Source of the DNA: Candidatus Omnitrophota bacterium
GTDB lineage: Bacteria; Hinthialibacterota; Hinthialibacteria; Hinthialibacterales; Hinthialibacteraceae
NCBI GenBank assembly: GCA_040755155.1
Contig: JBFMBP010000114.1
Location: 1-37,905 of the forward strand
DNA length: 37,905 nucleotides
Reading direction: 5' to 3'
Of this stretch, positions 1 through 7,509 are shown in pieces. The stretch's first letter is position 1. The number at the start of each line of letters is the position of its first letter. The notes under the pieces were generated by a model, which worked only from the letters and a program-made list of their open reading frames with translations, was not told where the DNA came from and ran no database searches. The translations under genes were made by a program, and so were the position numbers.

Positions 1-117
1 GAATCCTTCTTCCTGAGTAAACTTGAACATAAGCGCGTATCCTTTCTTTTGGGCTTTTCAGCCTTCTTCGCTTAAGGAAAGGGTACGCTGCTTTTTCTTT
101 CCAATCCACACCTTTAG

Positions 118-849
118 GTTATAACTCAGATATTTTCCTATTATTATATCGACGCCTTTGCTGGTTCGGGCATTCATGTCTCCCGAACTACAAAAGAATT
201 GATACCAGGAAGCCCTACAAATGCACTTTGGATTGATCCCCCTTTTCATGAATACCATTTTATCGATCTCGATAAAAAAAAGGTAGAATCATTAGAAGAA
301 ATCGCCAAAGGTCAAGAAAACGTTCATATTTATGAGGGTGATTGCAACGAGATTCTTATAAAAGAAATCTTCCCAAAGATTCAATGGAAAGATTTTCGCA
401 GAGCTCTCTGTATTTTGGATCCTTATGGATTGGATTTGAACTGGGAAGTAATCGAAACGACAGGGAAAATGAAAACTTTCGATATATTTTTGAATTTTCC
501 CTATCTCGATATGAATCGCAATGTACTACGACGCAATTCTGAAGTTGTTTCTGATAGCCAGATCAAACGAATGGATTCTTTTTGGGGAGATGATTCATGG
601 AAAAAATTAGCCTATAAAACGGGGGATACTCTATTTGATGAATGGAAGATTGAGGAGAAAGTATCCCCCGCTGAGTTTGTAGATGGATTTCGGAAGCGTT
701 TGGTATCTGTCGCTGGATTTGAATATGTCCCAGAACCGATTGTCATGAGAAACATGAGAAATGGGATTCTTTATTATTTATTATTCGCATCGCAAAAATG
801 CGTTGCAGAGGATATAATAAAAGATATCTTCAAAAAATATAAAAGATAA
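118..849 (+). CDS. tcmP: three-Cys-motif partner protein TcmP, 5' end missing or broken
   Basis: The product matches the TcmP family, whose function is unknown and which is usually encoded next to a radical-SAM-like three-Cys protein (the next gene). The family motif YIDAFAGSG is encoded at 145-171, followed by PGSPTNAL, HFIDLD, EGDCNE, LDPYGLDLNWE, NFPYLDMNRNV, FWGDDSWK and a C-terminal YYLLFASQK. The first usable start codon in frame is a TTG at 199, but this lies after the conserved YIDAFAGSG motif. The frame is closed by a TAG at 115-117, and no ATG, GTG or TTG lies between that stop and the motif. The roughly 40 residues that normally precede the motif could not be recognised in any of the three forward frames. 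The gene is therefore 5'-truncated, frameshifted, or damaged by an assembly error. Its stop is 10 bases before the partner's ATG, suggesting one transcript. Base composition is more AT-rich than the downstream block. Family assignment is confident; the start is not. Confidence 0.75.
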   Translation, partial: VITQIFSYYYIDAFAGSGIHVSRTTKELIPGSPTNALWIDPPFHEYHFIDLDKKKVESLEEIAKGQENVHIYEGDCNEILIKEIFPKIQWKDFRRALCILDPYGLDLNWEVIETTGKMKTFDIFLNFPYLDMNRNVLRRNSEVVSDSQIKRMDSFWGDDSWKKLAYKTGDTLFDEWKIEEKVSPAEFVDGFRKRLVSVAGFEYVPEPIVMRNMRNGILYYLLFASQKCVAEDIIKDIFKKYKR

Positions 850-859
850 GAGTTTTCTC

Positions 860-1567
860 ATGTCCGATAAATCGGCGATCGAATGGACGGAATCGACCTG
901 GAATCCATTGACAGGCTGCACGAAAATCAGTCCCGGATGCAAGTATTGTTATGCGGAGCGATTAGCTAAACGCCTTCAAGCCATGGGACAGCCGAATTAT
1001 AAAGAAGGATTCCGTCTTTCCTTTCATGAAGAAGCCGTTTCCATACCCTTGTCTTGGAAAAAACCGAGAACGATCTTCGTAAATTCCATGAGCGATTTAT
1101 TTCATAAGAATGTCCAAGCGGAATTTATAAAAAAAATCTTTGATGTTATGAATAAAGCTAAGCGCCATCGTTTCCAAATTTTAACAAAACGGTCTGATCG
1201 TCTCTTAACTCTCAACGATGCGATTGCATGGCCGGAAAACGTCTGGATGGGAGTGAGCGTTGAATCCGATGATTATCTGTTTCGCGTCGATCATTTAAGA
1301 AATACCGATGCGCATATCAAATTCATCTCCTTTGAACCGTTGCTCGGTCCCATTCCCAATATCAATTTAAAAGGAATAGATTGGGTCATTGTAGGCGGCG
1401 AATCGGGTCCTGGGGCGAGAGTAATGGAAGAAGAATGGGTCCTTTCCATTCGGGATCAATGCGAAAAATCCGGAATCCCTTTCTTTTTCAAGCAATGGGG
1501 AGGCGTTCGTAAACATCGAAATGGGCGGATGCTTGAGGGACGAACTTGGGACGAGATGCCTATTTAA
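860..1567 (+). CDS. phage Gp37/Gp68 family protein (DUF5131), three-Cys motif protein
   Basis: This 235-residue protein begins with SAIEWTESTWNPLTGCTKIS and has the three clustered cysteines C20, C27 and C30 (GC, GCKYCYAE), which is why the upstream family is called three-Cys-motif partner. Further family blocks are visible: FVNSMSDLFH near residue 75, FQILTKR, WMGVSVES, FISFEPLLGPI, WVIVGGESGPGAR and a C-terminal PFFFKQWGG. The Cys spacing suggests an iron-sulfur cluster and a radical-SAM-like fold, but the biochemical role is not known. Related genes occur in phages and bacterial genomes. The length is normal for the family and the gene looks intact. No clear Shine-Dalgarno sequence precedes the ATG, so it may be translated together with the TcmP gene ending 10 bases upstream. 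Confidence 0.88.
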   Translation: MSDKSAIEWTESTWNPLTGCTKISPGCKYCYAERLAKRLQAMGQPNYKEGFRLSFHEEAVSIPLSWKKPRTIFVNSMSDLFHKNVQAEFIKKIFDVMNKAKRHRFQILTKRSDRLLTLNDAIAWPENVWMGVSVESDDYLFRVDHLRNTDAHIKFISFEPLLGPIPNINLKGIDWVIVGGESGPGARVMEEEWVLSIRDQCEKSGIPFFFKQWGGVRKHRNGRMLEGRTWDEMPI

Positions 1568-1857
1568 AAAGTACGTAAATAACATATCTATTTTATTGAT
1601 AGTAGTCCCTAACCAAATGTTCTTTTTCCCCCGAAACCAAGCCTTTATGATCCCGATTCCCGCGGCATCTGGACGGCGGGCGATTAGACAGGGCATCGCG
1701 GGCAAATACCGAATCGTATCGATTGTTTTTTTTGTGAACGGAGCGAATTGAACTTTCGTTCGTTCGTTTTGAGTGTTACAATATTTTTCGTTGCGAGAAC
1801 GCGCGTCTCTGTTGGCGTGGGATGCGGTTTATTTGGCTAAGACGATTGGAGAGAATA

Positions 1858-3084
1858 GTGGTTAGAATATCACTGGATATGTGCATTGCCGATATGATTT
1901 GTCCGGCGGATATATTCTCTCCCGATGCAAAGAATCGATTGTTATTGAAGAAAGGCGTCCCCCTCTCGGAGAACGCCAAGCGTCTTCTCGCTCAAAATAA
2001 AGTTGAATTCATCGATTTTCCTCTCCCTTTCGAGAAAAGGGACGCCGTTCCTTTCACCTTCTCTAACGAAACGGAATCCTCTCTATTCCGCCTGGCGCGC
2101 GATTCCTTCCGCGCTTATAAGAACGATGCCATTGCTGATCCCTTGGAATTGCGCAAGGAAGCGTACGATATTCTCGCCCAGGCCGCTTCCGAATTCGAAA
2201 AACTGTACGTCAAAGAACATCCCGTTACGGATGCGGAGCCGAAACGGGAATTGCGTTCCATCATCCACCTGCGCACGGTGGGCGCATTGCAGGATTATCT
2301 TTTCGAACACGCGAAAAACGTTTCCCTGATTTCGCTGGCGTTGGGATTCGACTATTTCAGCGACTCCAAACAGAGGTTATCGGATCTGCATAAAGTATCC
2401 GTGGCGGGTTTGTTCGCCGATATCGGCATGATGAAGATTCCCTCCCGCATTCTTACGCAGGAGACGGAGTTATCGGAAAAGGATTGGGAAATCGTCCGCA
2501 AGCACCCGGAAACAAGCGCCCAATTCGTAGAAAGTCTATTCCGCCAAAAGAATTTCATTACGGCGAAAATCGTTCTTCAACACCATGAACGGATGGATGG
2601 TTCGGGCTATCCCGCCGGGATTACCGGTCATACTATGGAACCTTACGCCTCTGTTCTCGCCGTCGCCGACTCTTACAACAGCATGATTTCCAAGCGTTAT
2701 TTCCGTCCGGTTTACGAACCTCTCGAAGCGTTGGCCTCGATCAACCAGGCCGCGGGAAAACTCTACGATAAAAAAGCCGCGGAGTGCTTGAATTTCCGCA
2801 TCGCCCCCTATCCCATCGGAACCGTCGCCCATTTCCTCAAGGAGCAACTGATCCAAGTCGTCGAATTGACCAATATTCCATCGGATATTGGATCGATAAA
2901 AATCCCGGTGAATTCTAAAGGCGAAGGCTTTTACAACATTCCCAAAACCATCCGCAAGTTCGTCCTCGAGCAATCGCAACCGCCCGACAACGCCGTATCC
3001 ATCGAAGGCCAAGGCGATAAAATCGGCAAGCCTCTCGACGCGTTCGATTTGCTCTCGGCCTACGGCTACGTTGCGAAGAGTTAG
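1858..3084 (+). CDS. HD-GYP-like domain protein with degenerate HD motif
   Basis: The C-terminal half resembles the HD-GYP branch of HD phosphohydrolases, which degrade cyclic di-GMP. The GYP signature HERMDGSGYP (about residues 243-252), KHPE, LQHHE and a VADSYNSM block are all present, as is a first His in EHAKN. However, the usual HDIGK metal-binding motif reads ADIGM: the His codon is GCC at 2416-2418 and the Lys is replaced by Met. Two metal ligands are therefore missing and the protein may bind a nucleotide without hydrolysing it. The N-terminal 140 residues are not recognised. GTG at 1858 is preferred over the ATG at 1822 because GGAGAG sits at 1848-1853, four bases upstream. The 290 bases between the preceding gene and this one hold no recognisable gene, only a short TTCG repeat near 1756-1769. 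The gene appears monocistronic and converges on the next gene. Confidence 0.85.
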   Translation: MVRISLDMCIADMICPADIFSPDAKNRLLLKKGVPLSENAKRLLAQNKVEFIDFPLPFEKRDAVPFTFSNETESSLFRLARDSFRAYKNDAIADPLELRKEAYDILAQAASEFEKLYVKEHPVTDAEPKRELRSIIHLRTVGALQDYLFEHAKNVSLISLALGFDYFSDSKQRLSDLHKVSVAGLFADIGMMKIPSRILTQETELSEKDWEIVRKHPETSAQFVESLFRQKNFITAKIVLQHHERMDGSGYPAGITGHTMEPYASVLAVADSYNSMISKRYFRPVYEPLEALASINQAAGKLYDKKAAECLNFRIAPYPIGTVAHFLKEQLIQVVELTNIPSDIGSIKIPVNSKGEGFYNIPKTIRKFVLEQSQPPDNAVSIEGQGDKIGKPLDAFDLLSAYGYVAKS

Positions 3085-3138
3085 TCCTTTTCGGCATCCC
3101 CTCGACGCCGCCGTCTCAACAAGATTTTATATGAAGTT

Positions 3139-3298
3139 ATACCAACATGCATTGAGATTGTTGTTTTCAAAATTCCTCTCCCAAGATTGGGAGAGGTTAG
3201 GTGAGGGTTGATATTATTAGGCTTATATTTCCCTCACCCTAACCCTCTCCCAAAGGGCGAGGGAATTTATAAGCTGCAATTTTAACGCAGATTGGTAT
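3139..3298 (+). repeat. 160-bp MITE-like element, copy 1
   Basis: This imperfect palindrome begins ATACCAA and ends TTGGTAT. Inside, hairpins form at CCTCTCCCAA/TTGGGAGAGG (3174-3195) and CCCTCTCCC/GGCGAGGG (3243-3263). Every base matches the reverse complement of 27618-27777. The outer arms are similar over about 25 bases, as in a miniature inverted-repeat transposable element. It encodes nothing. It sits between two convergent genes, where its hairpins could end transcription from both sides. No target duplication was convincing. Confidence 0.9.
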
Positions 3299-3342
3299 TA
3301 TACCGTTTGCCATTTGATTTGTGGTATAGCAACATCATTGAG

Positions 3343-3405
3343 GGGAGGGCGAGGCTCTCGCCGAGCCTTATAGATGCAATGGTTCGCCAGGAGGCTCACC
3401 CTCCC
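3343..3405. repeat. inverted repeat (REP-like) near the end of the convergent gene
   Basis: Arms GGGAGGGCGAGGCTC (3343-3357) and GAGGCTCACCCTCCC (3391-3405) are inverted copies with 13 of 15 bases pairing. An extra small hairpin, GGCGAG/CTCGCC, lies inside. No coding potential is seen between 3085 and 3448 apart from this and the 160-bp element. It may help terminate the minus-strand gene that ends at 3449. Confidence 0.5.
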
Positions 3406-3448
3406 TTCCTTTCCACTGCATGCGCATCAAACCCAAGGACATTTCGTA

Positions 3449-6340
3449 TTATTTTTTTATGCCGTTCTTTTTGGGAGTCGGTGTTGGATTCGAGGGCGAG
3501 GAGACGTCTTTCGCCGCCGCGAAGGGAGGGATGACGCGATAAGGCAGCCCCTGCGCCGCCGTTGGATATCGCGCCGCGTTTCCGTATCCGTCGCTTAAGT
3601 CGACGAAATAGATCGCTCCTGCGGGCGTGAGCGGAAACGAGGCTGTGAAAGTATCTCCCGACCGCTCCATATTGATTTCCGACCAATTTTCATCGGATGG
3701 AAGGGGTTTCCAGAAAAGACGCGCCGAAGCGACGATGGCGGGATCTTCGAAGACGCCTTTCACGGTTGCGCGGCTTTTCCCGTCGCCAACTTGATGTTCC
3801 AGGGTTATGATCTGCGGCGGATAGTCGTCGGAGGTTATGGCGATATGGAATGGCGCATTCTGGCTGCGGTCGGGAATTGTAATTTCCTGGCCGCCGATAG
3901 TTCCCTGGAAGAAATACTCGATATTGCCATCCACGGCGAAGGCTGCTGGGATTTCGGCGAAATACACGCCGTCGATGCGGGTGGCTTTCATATCGAGGCG
4001 CCCCGTCTCGCCCGCGCTGTTTTTAAAACTGGCGGCGAGGGATTCTGTTTTGATTTTGGGAGGAATGGAAAGCGTCAGCAATATTGATTGCAGCGGCGGC
4101 GATTTGAAGAGGCGGAAATGAGCGAATTGCGGCTGCCATTCGGTTTTGTCCAGCCATTCGTTATATAGCTGCGACAAGATGGCTTGATCTTGTTCGAATG
4201 CGGGTTTGGCTTGCCGCCAATGATAACCGGCCGTTTTCATTCTCAGCGGTTCCATCAACGGGCGGTAATGGTTTTCTCCCGTTTGCGCCAATCGCTCCCA
4301 GTCTTCCAGCATGGCTTTCTGACCCTGGGAAGCAAGAACTAGCGACGAAGCGTCTCCCGTCAATTGATATAAGCCCATTTGCAACGCCGTGTTGACGGCG
4401 TCGCGGTAATAGTTCCCCAGCGCGGAGAGGATTTCCATATCCAAACTGATGGCGTTCCATTCTCGGTAGCGCTGTAATGCGGCGGGAGAGTTTGACTCGT
4501 CCGTTTTATCGAGAGATTGGGTTAGGACGGATTCCGCTTCCCGAATGGCCGCCGATGCCCGTTCCGCTCCTGTCGCCGCATCTTGCAATAAATTGAAGGG
4601 CGAGAGGCGTCCGTCGATTTGTCCCGTGGCGAGAGCGATGGCTTCTTCTGTTACGGATCGGATGCGGCTGGAATCGAAAGGCCGCGCCTCGAAGAACGCC
4701 GTGAAACTGGCGGGCAGTTCCAATTCCGGCGCTAAATTGCGCATGTCGGGACCGAGGCCGTAAACGGAAGCGATGGCGGGGACGACGCTTCCCGAATCCT
4801 GCAGCGCTTGATAAATCGGCGCACCCGCTCCCGGTCCGAAATGTCTTTCAAATAACTTTATGAACGTCTCCGGCGGTTCGTTGGGATTGTATCCCAGCCG
4901 TCCCCACAGAAGAAACCAATACCAATCCCGTTCGTAGGTCCAGTCATAATAACGCAGGTTGAGCTGGATGGCGCTGGTATATTCGTCCGTCTGTGGATAA
5001 TAAGTGGATGGCGTCTCCACTACGAAGCCATTCGCGCCTCCGAAAGAAGTATTTTGGATGGTTTGCTTGACGAAATCGTAATTCCCCCATGCAAGCAGGC
5101 GATGCGTTCCGCTGGTATGCAGATCGAAAATGACATTGTAACGGCGGGGAAGATTGAAATAATCCTGATAGGAATAACCGCCCCAATCCGCCATTCGTCC
5201 TCCGCTGACGGGATACGGGAACGGCGCCTGATCGCCGTTGAATTTCACTTCAGCCACGGTTACGCCTTGATGATTCTCCGTGATATCCCCGAATTGCTTC
5301 CGATCGGCCAAATACGCCGGCAGAAATAATATCAGCGGCCGCTCCTTCTTGGCGAATTCTTGCAGGATGGCTTGCTTGTAAAATTCCGTGGAATTGCGGC
5401 TCTCTCCAATGGCGAATCCATAACCGTCCAGCATAGGACAATCTTGCAGCAGCCGCCGAAAAGCTTCGGCGTTGTACTTCAACAGCGCGTTGAATTCCTG
5501 GGGCGGAGCGGATTTATCCGGGATGCTCCATGAAGAGTTATGATTGACGAGCGATGCGTTTATGCCCCGCTTATGGGCTTCGATGATAATCCGTTGCAGA
5601 ACCTTGAGATTTTTCTCCGCTTGTTGCTCTCCGACGCCGATGGAGGGAAACGCGGACAAGACGGCGAAATAGGGAAAGAGGTTGTAAAACTCGGCGGTCA
5701 TGAGATCGTAAATCCCGTGAATCTCCATGTAATTGAAGCGGGACCTGGCGATGGCGTCCAATAAGCCGTCCCAGTATTTTTCCGTATGAAACCAGGAGAG
5801 AGGGTCCTCCAGCGCCTGGCGATGCAGCATCAATTTTATCCCCCGCACCGTGATGGAGGGCGTCGATTTTTTGGGCGCGATTCGTTGGGGAACGGGAGTT
5901 TCCGGCGCTCCGGTTTCAATTTGTTCGGCCAGTTCGAAAGCGGCGTACATAGCGCCGATGGGATCGCTGCCCACGGCGTAGGCGCGGTATCGATCTCCTC
6001 GCGGAAAAATGGAAACGGAAAGCGATTCCGGCGCCGTGGAGACGATATCCCGCAAAATGTCCGCGCCGGGAAAAGAAGCCGCTTTGGCCGAATCGAATAC
6101 GGACGTCACGATCTCCAGGTCGGCGGCGGAATTGTCGCTAGTTAAGGGACCAAGCCGCCTTTGGACGTCCCATCCATTTTCGGCAAGCGCTTTTTCGATA
6201 GCCTCCATCCCGGTCCATACCGGCGGTTCGGGCTGTTCGGAAGGACAAATGATGACGGCGGTCAAAGCATGGCCCGTCGATGCGGCGCATACAATAATAA
6301 TAAGAAGAAGAAAAGATAGTCTAATGGATATTCGTATCAT
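3449..6340 (-). CDS. secreted glycoside-hydrolase-like protein (GH67/GH20-like N-terminal domain plus TIM barrel)
   Basis: This 963-residue exported protein has a signal peptide at residues 1-24, hydrophobic from about 8 to 20 and ending STGHA. Residues 25-150 resemble the small alpha/beta domain before the catalytic barrel of GH67 and GH20 enzymes, with the block AYAVGSDPIGAMYAAFELAE. From about residue 165 a barrel-like region follows: KYWDGLLDAIARSRFNYMEIHG, FPYFAVLSAFPSIGV, a helix-rich IIIEAHKRGINASLV and GFAIGESRNS near 310. The C-terminal third (after about 760) looks beta-rich, with a possible carbohydrate-binding or Ig-like fold. The family cannot be fixed by eye, and catalytic acids are not assigned. 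It lies on the same strand as the other secreted proteins downstream in coordinate, so a role in extracellular glycan breakdown is inferred. The 412 bases upstream (6341-6752) contain repeats only. Confidence 0.7.
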   Translation of the reverse strand: MIRISIRLSFLLLIIIVCAASTGHALTAVIICPSEQPEPPVWTGMEAIEKALAENGWDVQRRLGPLTSDNSAADLEIVTSVFDSAKAASFPGADILRDIVSTAPESLSVSIFPRGDRYRAYAVGSDPIGAMYAAFELAEQIETGAPETPVPQRIAPKKSTPSITVRGIKLMLHRQALEDPLSWFHTEKYWDGLLDAIARSRFNYMEIHGIYDLMTAEFYNLFPYFAVLSAFPSIGVGEQQAEKNLKVLQRIIIEAHKRGINASLVNHNSSWSIPDKSAPPQEFNALLKYNAEAFRRLLQDCPMLDGYGFAIGESRNSTEFYKQAILQEFAKKERPLILFLPAYLADRKQFGDITENHQGVTVAEVKFNGDQAPFPYPVSGGRMADWGGYSYQDYFNLPRRYNVIFDLHTSGTHRLLAWGNYDFVKQTIQNTSFGGANGFVVETPSTYYPQTDEYTSAIQLNLRYYDWTYERDWYWFLLWGRLGYNPNEPPETFIKLFERHFGPGAGAPIYQALQDSGSVVPAIASVYGLGPDMRNLAPELELPASFTAFFEARPFDSSRIRSVTEEAIALATGQIDGRLSPFNLLQDAATGAERASAAIREAESVLTQSLDKTDESNSPAALQRYREWNAISLDMEILSALGNYYRDAVNTALQMGLYQLTGDASSLVLASQGQKAMLEDWERLAQTGENHYRPLMEPLRMKTAGYHWRQAKPAFEQDQAILSQLYNEWLDKTEWQPQFAHFRLFKSPPLQSILLTLSIPPKIKTESLAASFKNSAGETGRLDMKATRIDGVYFAEIPAAFAVDGNIEYFFQGTIGGQEITIPDRSQNAPFHIAITSDDYPPQIITLEHQVGDGKSRATVKGVFEDPAIVASARLFWKPLPSDENWSEINMERSGDTFTASFPLTPAGAIYFVDLSDGYGNAARYPTAAQGLPYRVIPPFAAAKDVSSPSNPTPTPKKNGIKK

Positions 6341-6402
6341 TACTCTGCTTAAAACATCATTAGGATATTCTTTATTGTCTGCATCAGGATATCCAGGATG
6401 AA

Positions 6403-6469
6403 AGGATGACCAGGATTTTTTGATTTTTTATCCTGATAATCCAGAAATCCTGCCCATCTTGGTCATCTT
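6403..6469. repeat. inverted repeat in intergenic region
   Basis: AGGATGACCAGGAT at 6403-6416 is mirrored by ATCTTGGTCATCTT at 6456-6469 (12 of 14 bases pair), with ATCC/GGAT-rich sequence between. A related fragment, CCAGGATTTTT, recurs at 7438-7448. No gene is seen in 6341-6650, which otherwise holds AT-rich sequence and C/G runs at 6540-6605. Confidence 0.45.
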
Positions 6470-6653
6470 AATTCCGGTTGACATCATGCCTTCTCGATTG
6501 CGATTGATCGATCCCTCAAGGGCTGGGTGACGCCTTACCCTTGCCCCCCAACCCTTTATGCTATCTTGAATAAAAACGCTCCCCACTTCAAAGGGCGGGG
6601 GGTGTGACATTTTTCTTGTTTGAACTACCCGACATTTTCACTTCGTGTCATCA

Positions 6654-6809
6654 CTCCCCCAAATTTTCCTTGACTTCTCCCGCTCCCTTGGCTATATTTT
6701 TTATAGAGGACGACGGCCTACGGAGCGTTTCGGACGTGCATGCAGGGGGTTCTTATAGAACATTCTGTCTCGTAGAAGTCGCCCTTTCTTTATAAAAAGT
6801 TAATAAAGC
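6654..6809 (-). repeat. degenerate second copy of the BECR-gene linker segment
   Basis: This stretch is a decayed copy of 7221-7378, which encodes the N-terminal linker of the neighbouring nuclease-like ORF. The first 24 bases (6654-6677) are identical to 7221-7244. CGTTTCGGACGT and TTTATAAAAAGT are also shared, in the same order. Read on the minus strand, it starts in frame with the end of the ORF (TFYKERATSTRQNVL) but then meets stop codons. The duplication probably extends further into the ORF, since both copies follow a similar EEL/EEI...LTFYK or ATFYK tail. Confidence 0.75.
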
Positions 6810-7409
6810 AAGTTTTTTCTTTTTCTTCCTTATTTCTTCCAAAATAAAATAGTAGCCGTTCAATCTTTTTTTATATCGAATAACAGGTAAACCTCTTTGG
6901 CTGTTTTTCGCTCTCGATATCTCATCGGCATTCCCAATGATTTCCAGTATTAAATATAAATCATCTTTTTTCATTGGTACATTTTTTTCATCCTTCTCGC
7001 TTTCTTCCCAGTGTCTTTTTCTTAAATGGTTAATCCCATCAGACTCGATAACATGTTCATAATTCAATACATTTATCTGAACAAATTCTTTAATCCGCGC
7101 CGCCTCTTCCGGCATCACCGAATACAATACTACAGTTTTATTGGGAAATTTCGGCGCGGCCAACAACTCATCTATCTCTCGCTTCTTTTTCTCGTCCATC
7201 CGAAAAACAACGTCCGACTCCTCCCCCAAATTTTCCTTGACTTCCTCTTTCCCTTCGGATACATTTTCTTTTAAGGGCGATTCGCCATAGGTCGTTTCGG
7301 ACGTTGACGAATGGGATTCATTGAGAATATCATTCACGCTGGCTTTCGCCTTCTTTTTATAAAAAGTAGCCATAGCGGGTTTACCCTGCTCGCGCTGCAA
7401 TTCCTCCAA
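6753..7409 (-). CDS. phage-type Barnase-EndoU-ColicinE5/D-RelE-like (PBECR) nuclease domain protein, probably a decayed remnant
   Basis: Residues about 104-207 resemble the phage BECR nuclease domains: an NHLRKRH block (127-133) carrying two His, a DDLYLILEII helix, PVIRYKKRLNGYYFILEEIR and a final LALLTFYK. Such domains are known as RNase-like toxins or phage-carried effectors. Residues 20-90 are a charged, low-complexity linker. The frame is open from 7460, but the only start is TTG at 7409. The residues just before and after it (KKINEDVYYLEELQ, GKPAMATFYK) look like the tail of another BECR domain. The gene thus seems to be the 3' piece of a longer multi-module gene whose first module has been lost. 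A damaged third linker follows at 6654-6809. Composition is more AT-rich than its neighbours, suggesting transfer. No immunity gene is recognisable beside it. Whether it is still translated is uncertain. Confidence 0.55.
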   Translation of the reverse strand: MEELQREQGKPAMATFYKKKAKASVNDILNESHSSTSETTYGESPLKENVSEGKEEVKENLGEESDVVFRMDEKKKREIDELLAAPKFPNKTVVLYSVMPEEAARIKEFVQINVLNYEHVIESDGINHLRKRHWEESEKDEKNVPMKKDDLYLILEIIGNADEISRAKNSQRGLPVIRYKKRLNGYYFILEEIRKKKKKLALLTFYKERATSTRQNVL

Positions 7410-7509
7410 ATAATAAACATCTTCATTAATTTTCTTCCAGGATTTTTCTATATTAAAAATTCAGCTGATCCTGTCCATTCCAATTCAGAATGACATTATA
7501 CGCTTACAA

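Noticed and set aside
1741-1790. Promoter TTGAAC/TACAAT for the HD-GYP gene
   Set aside because: The two hexamers are about 23 bases apart, too far for a normal sigma70 promoter.
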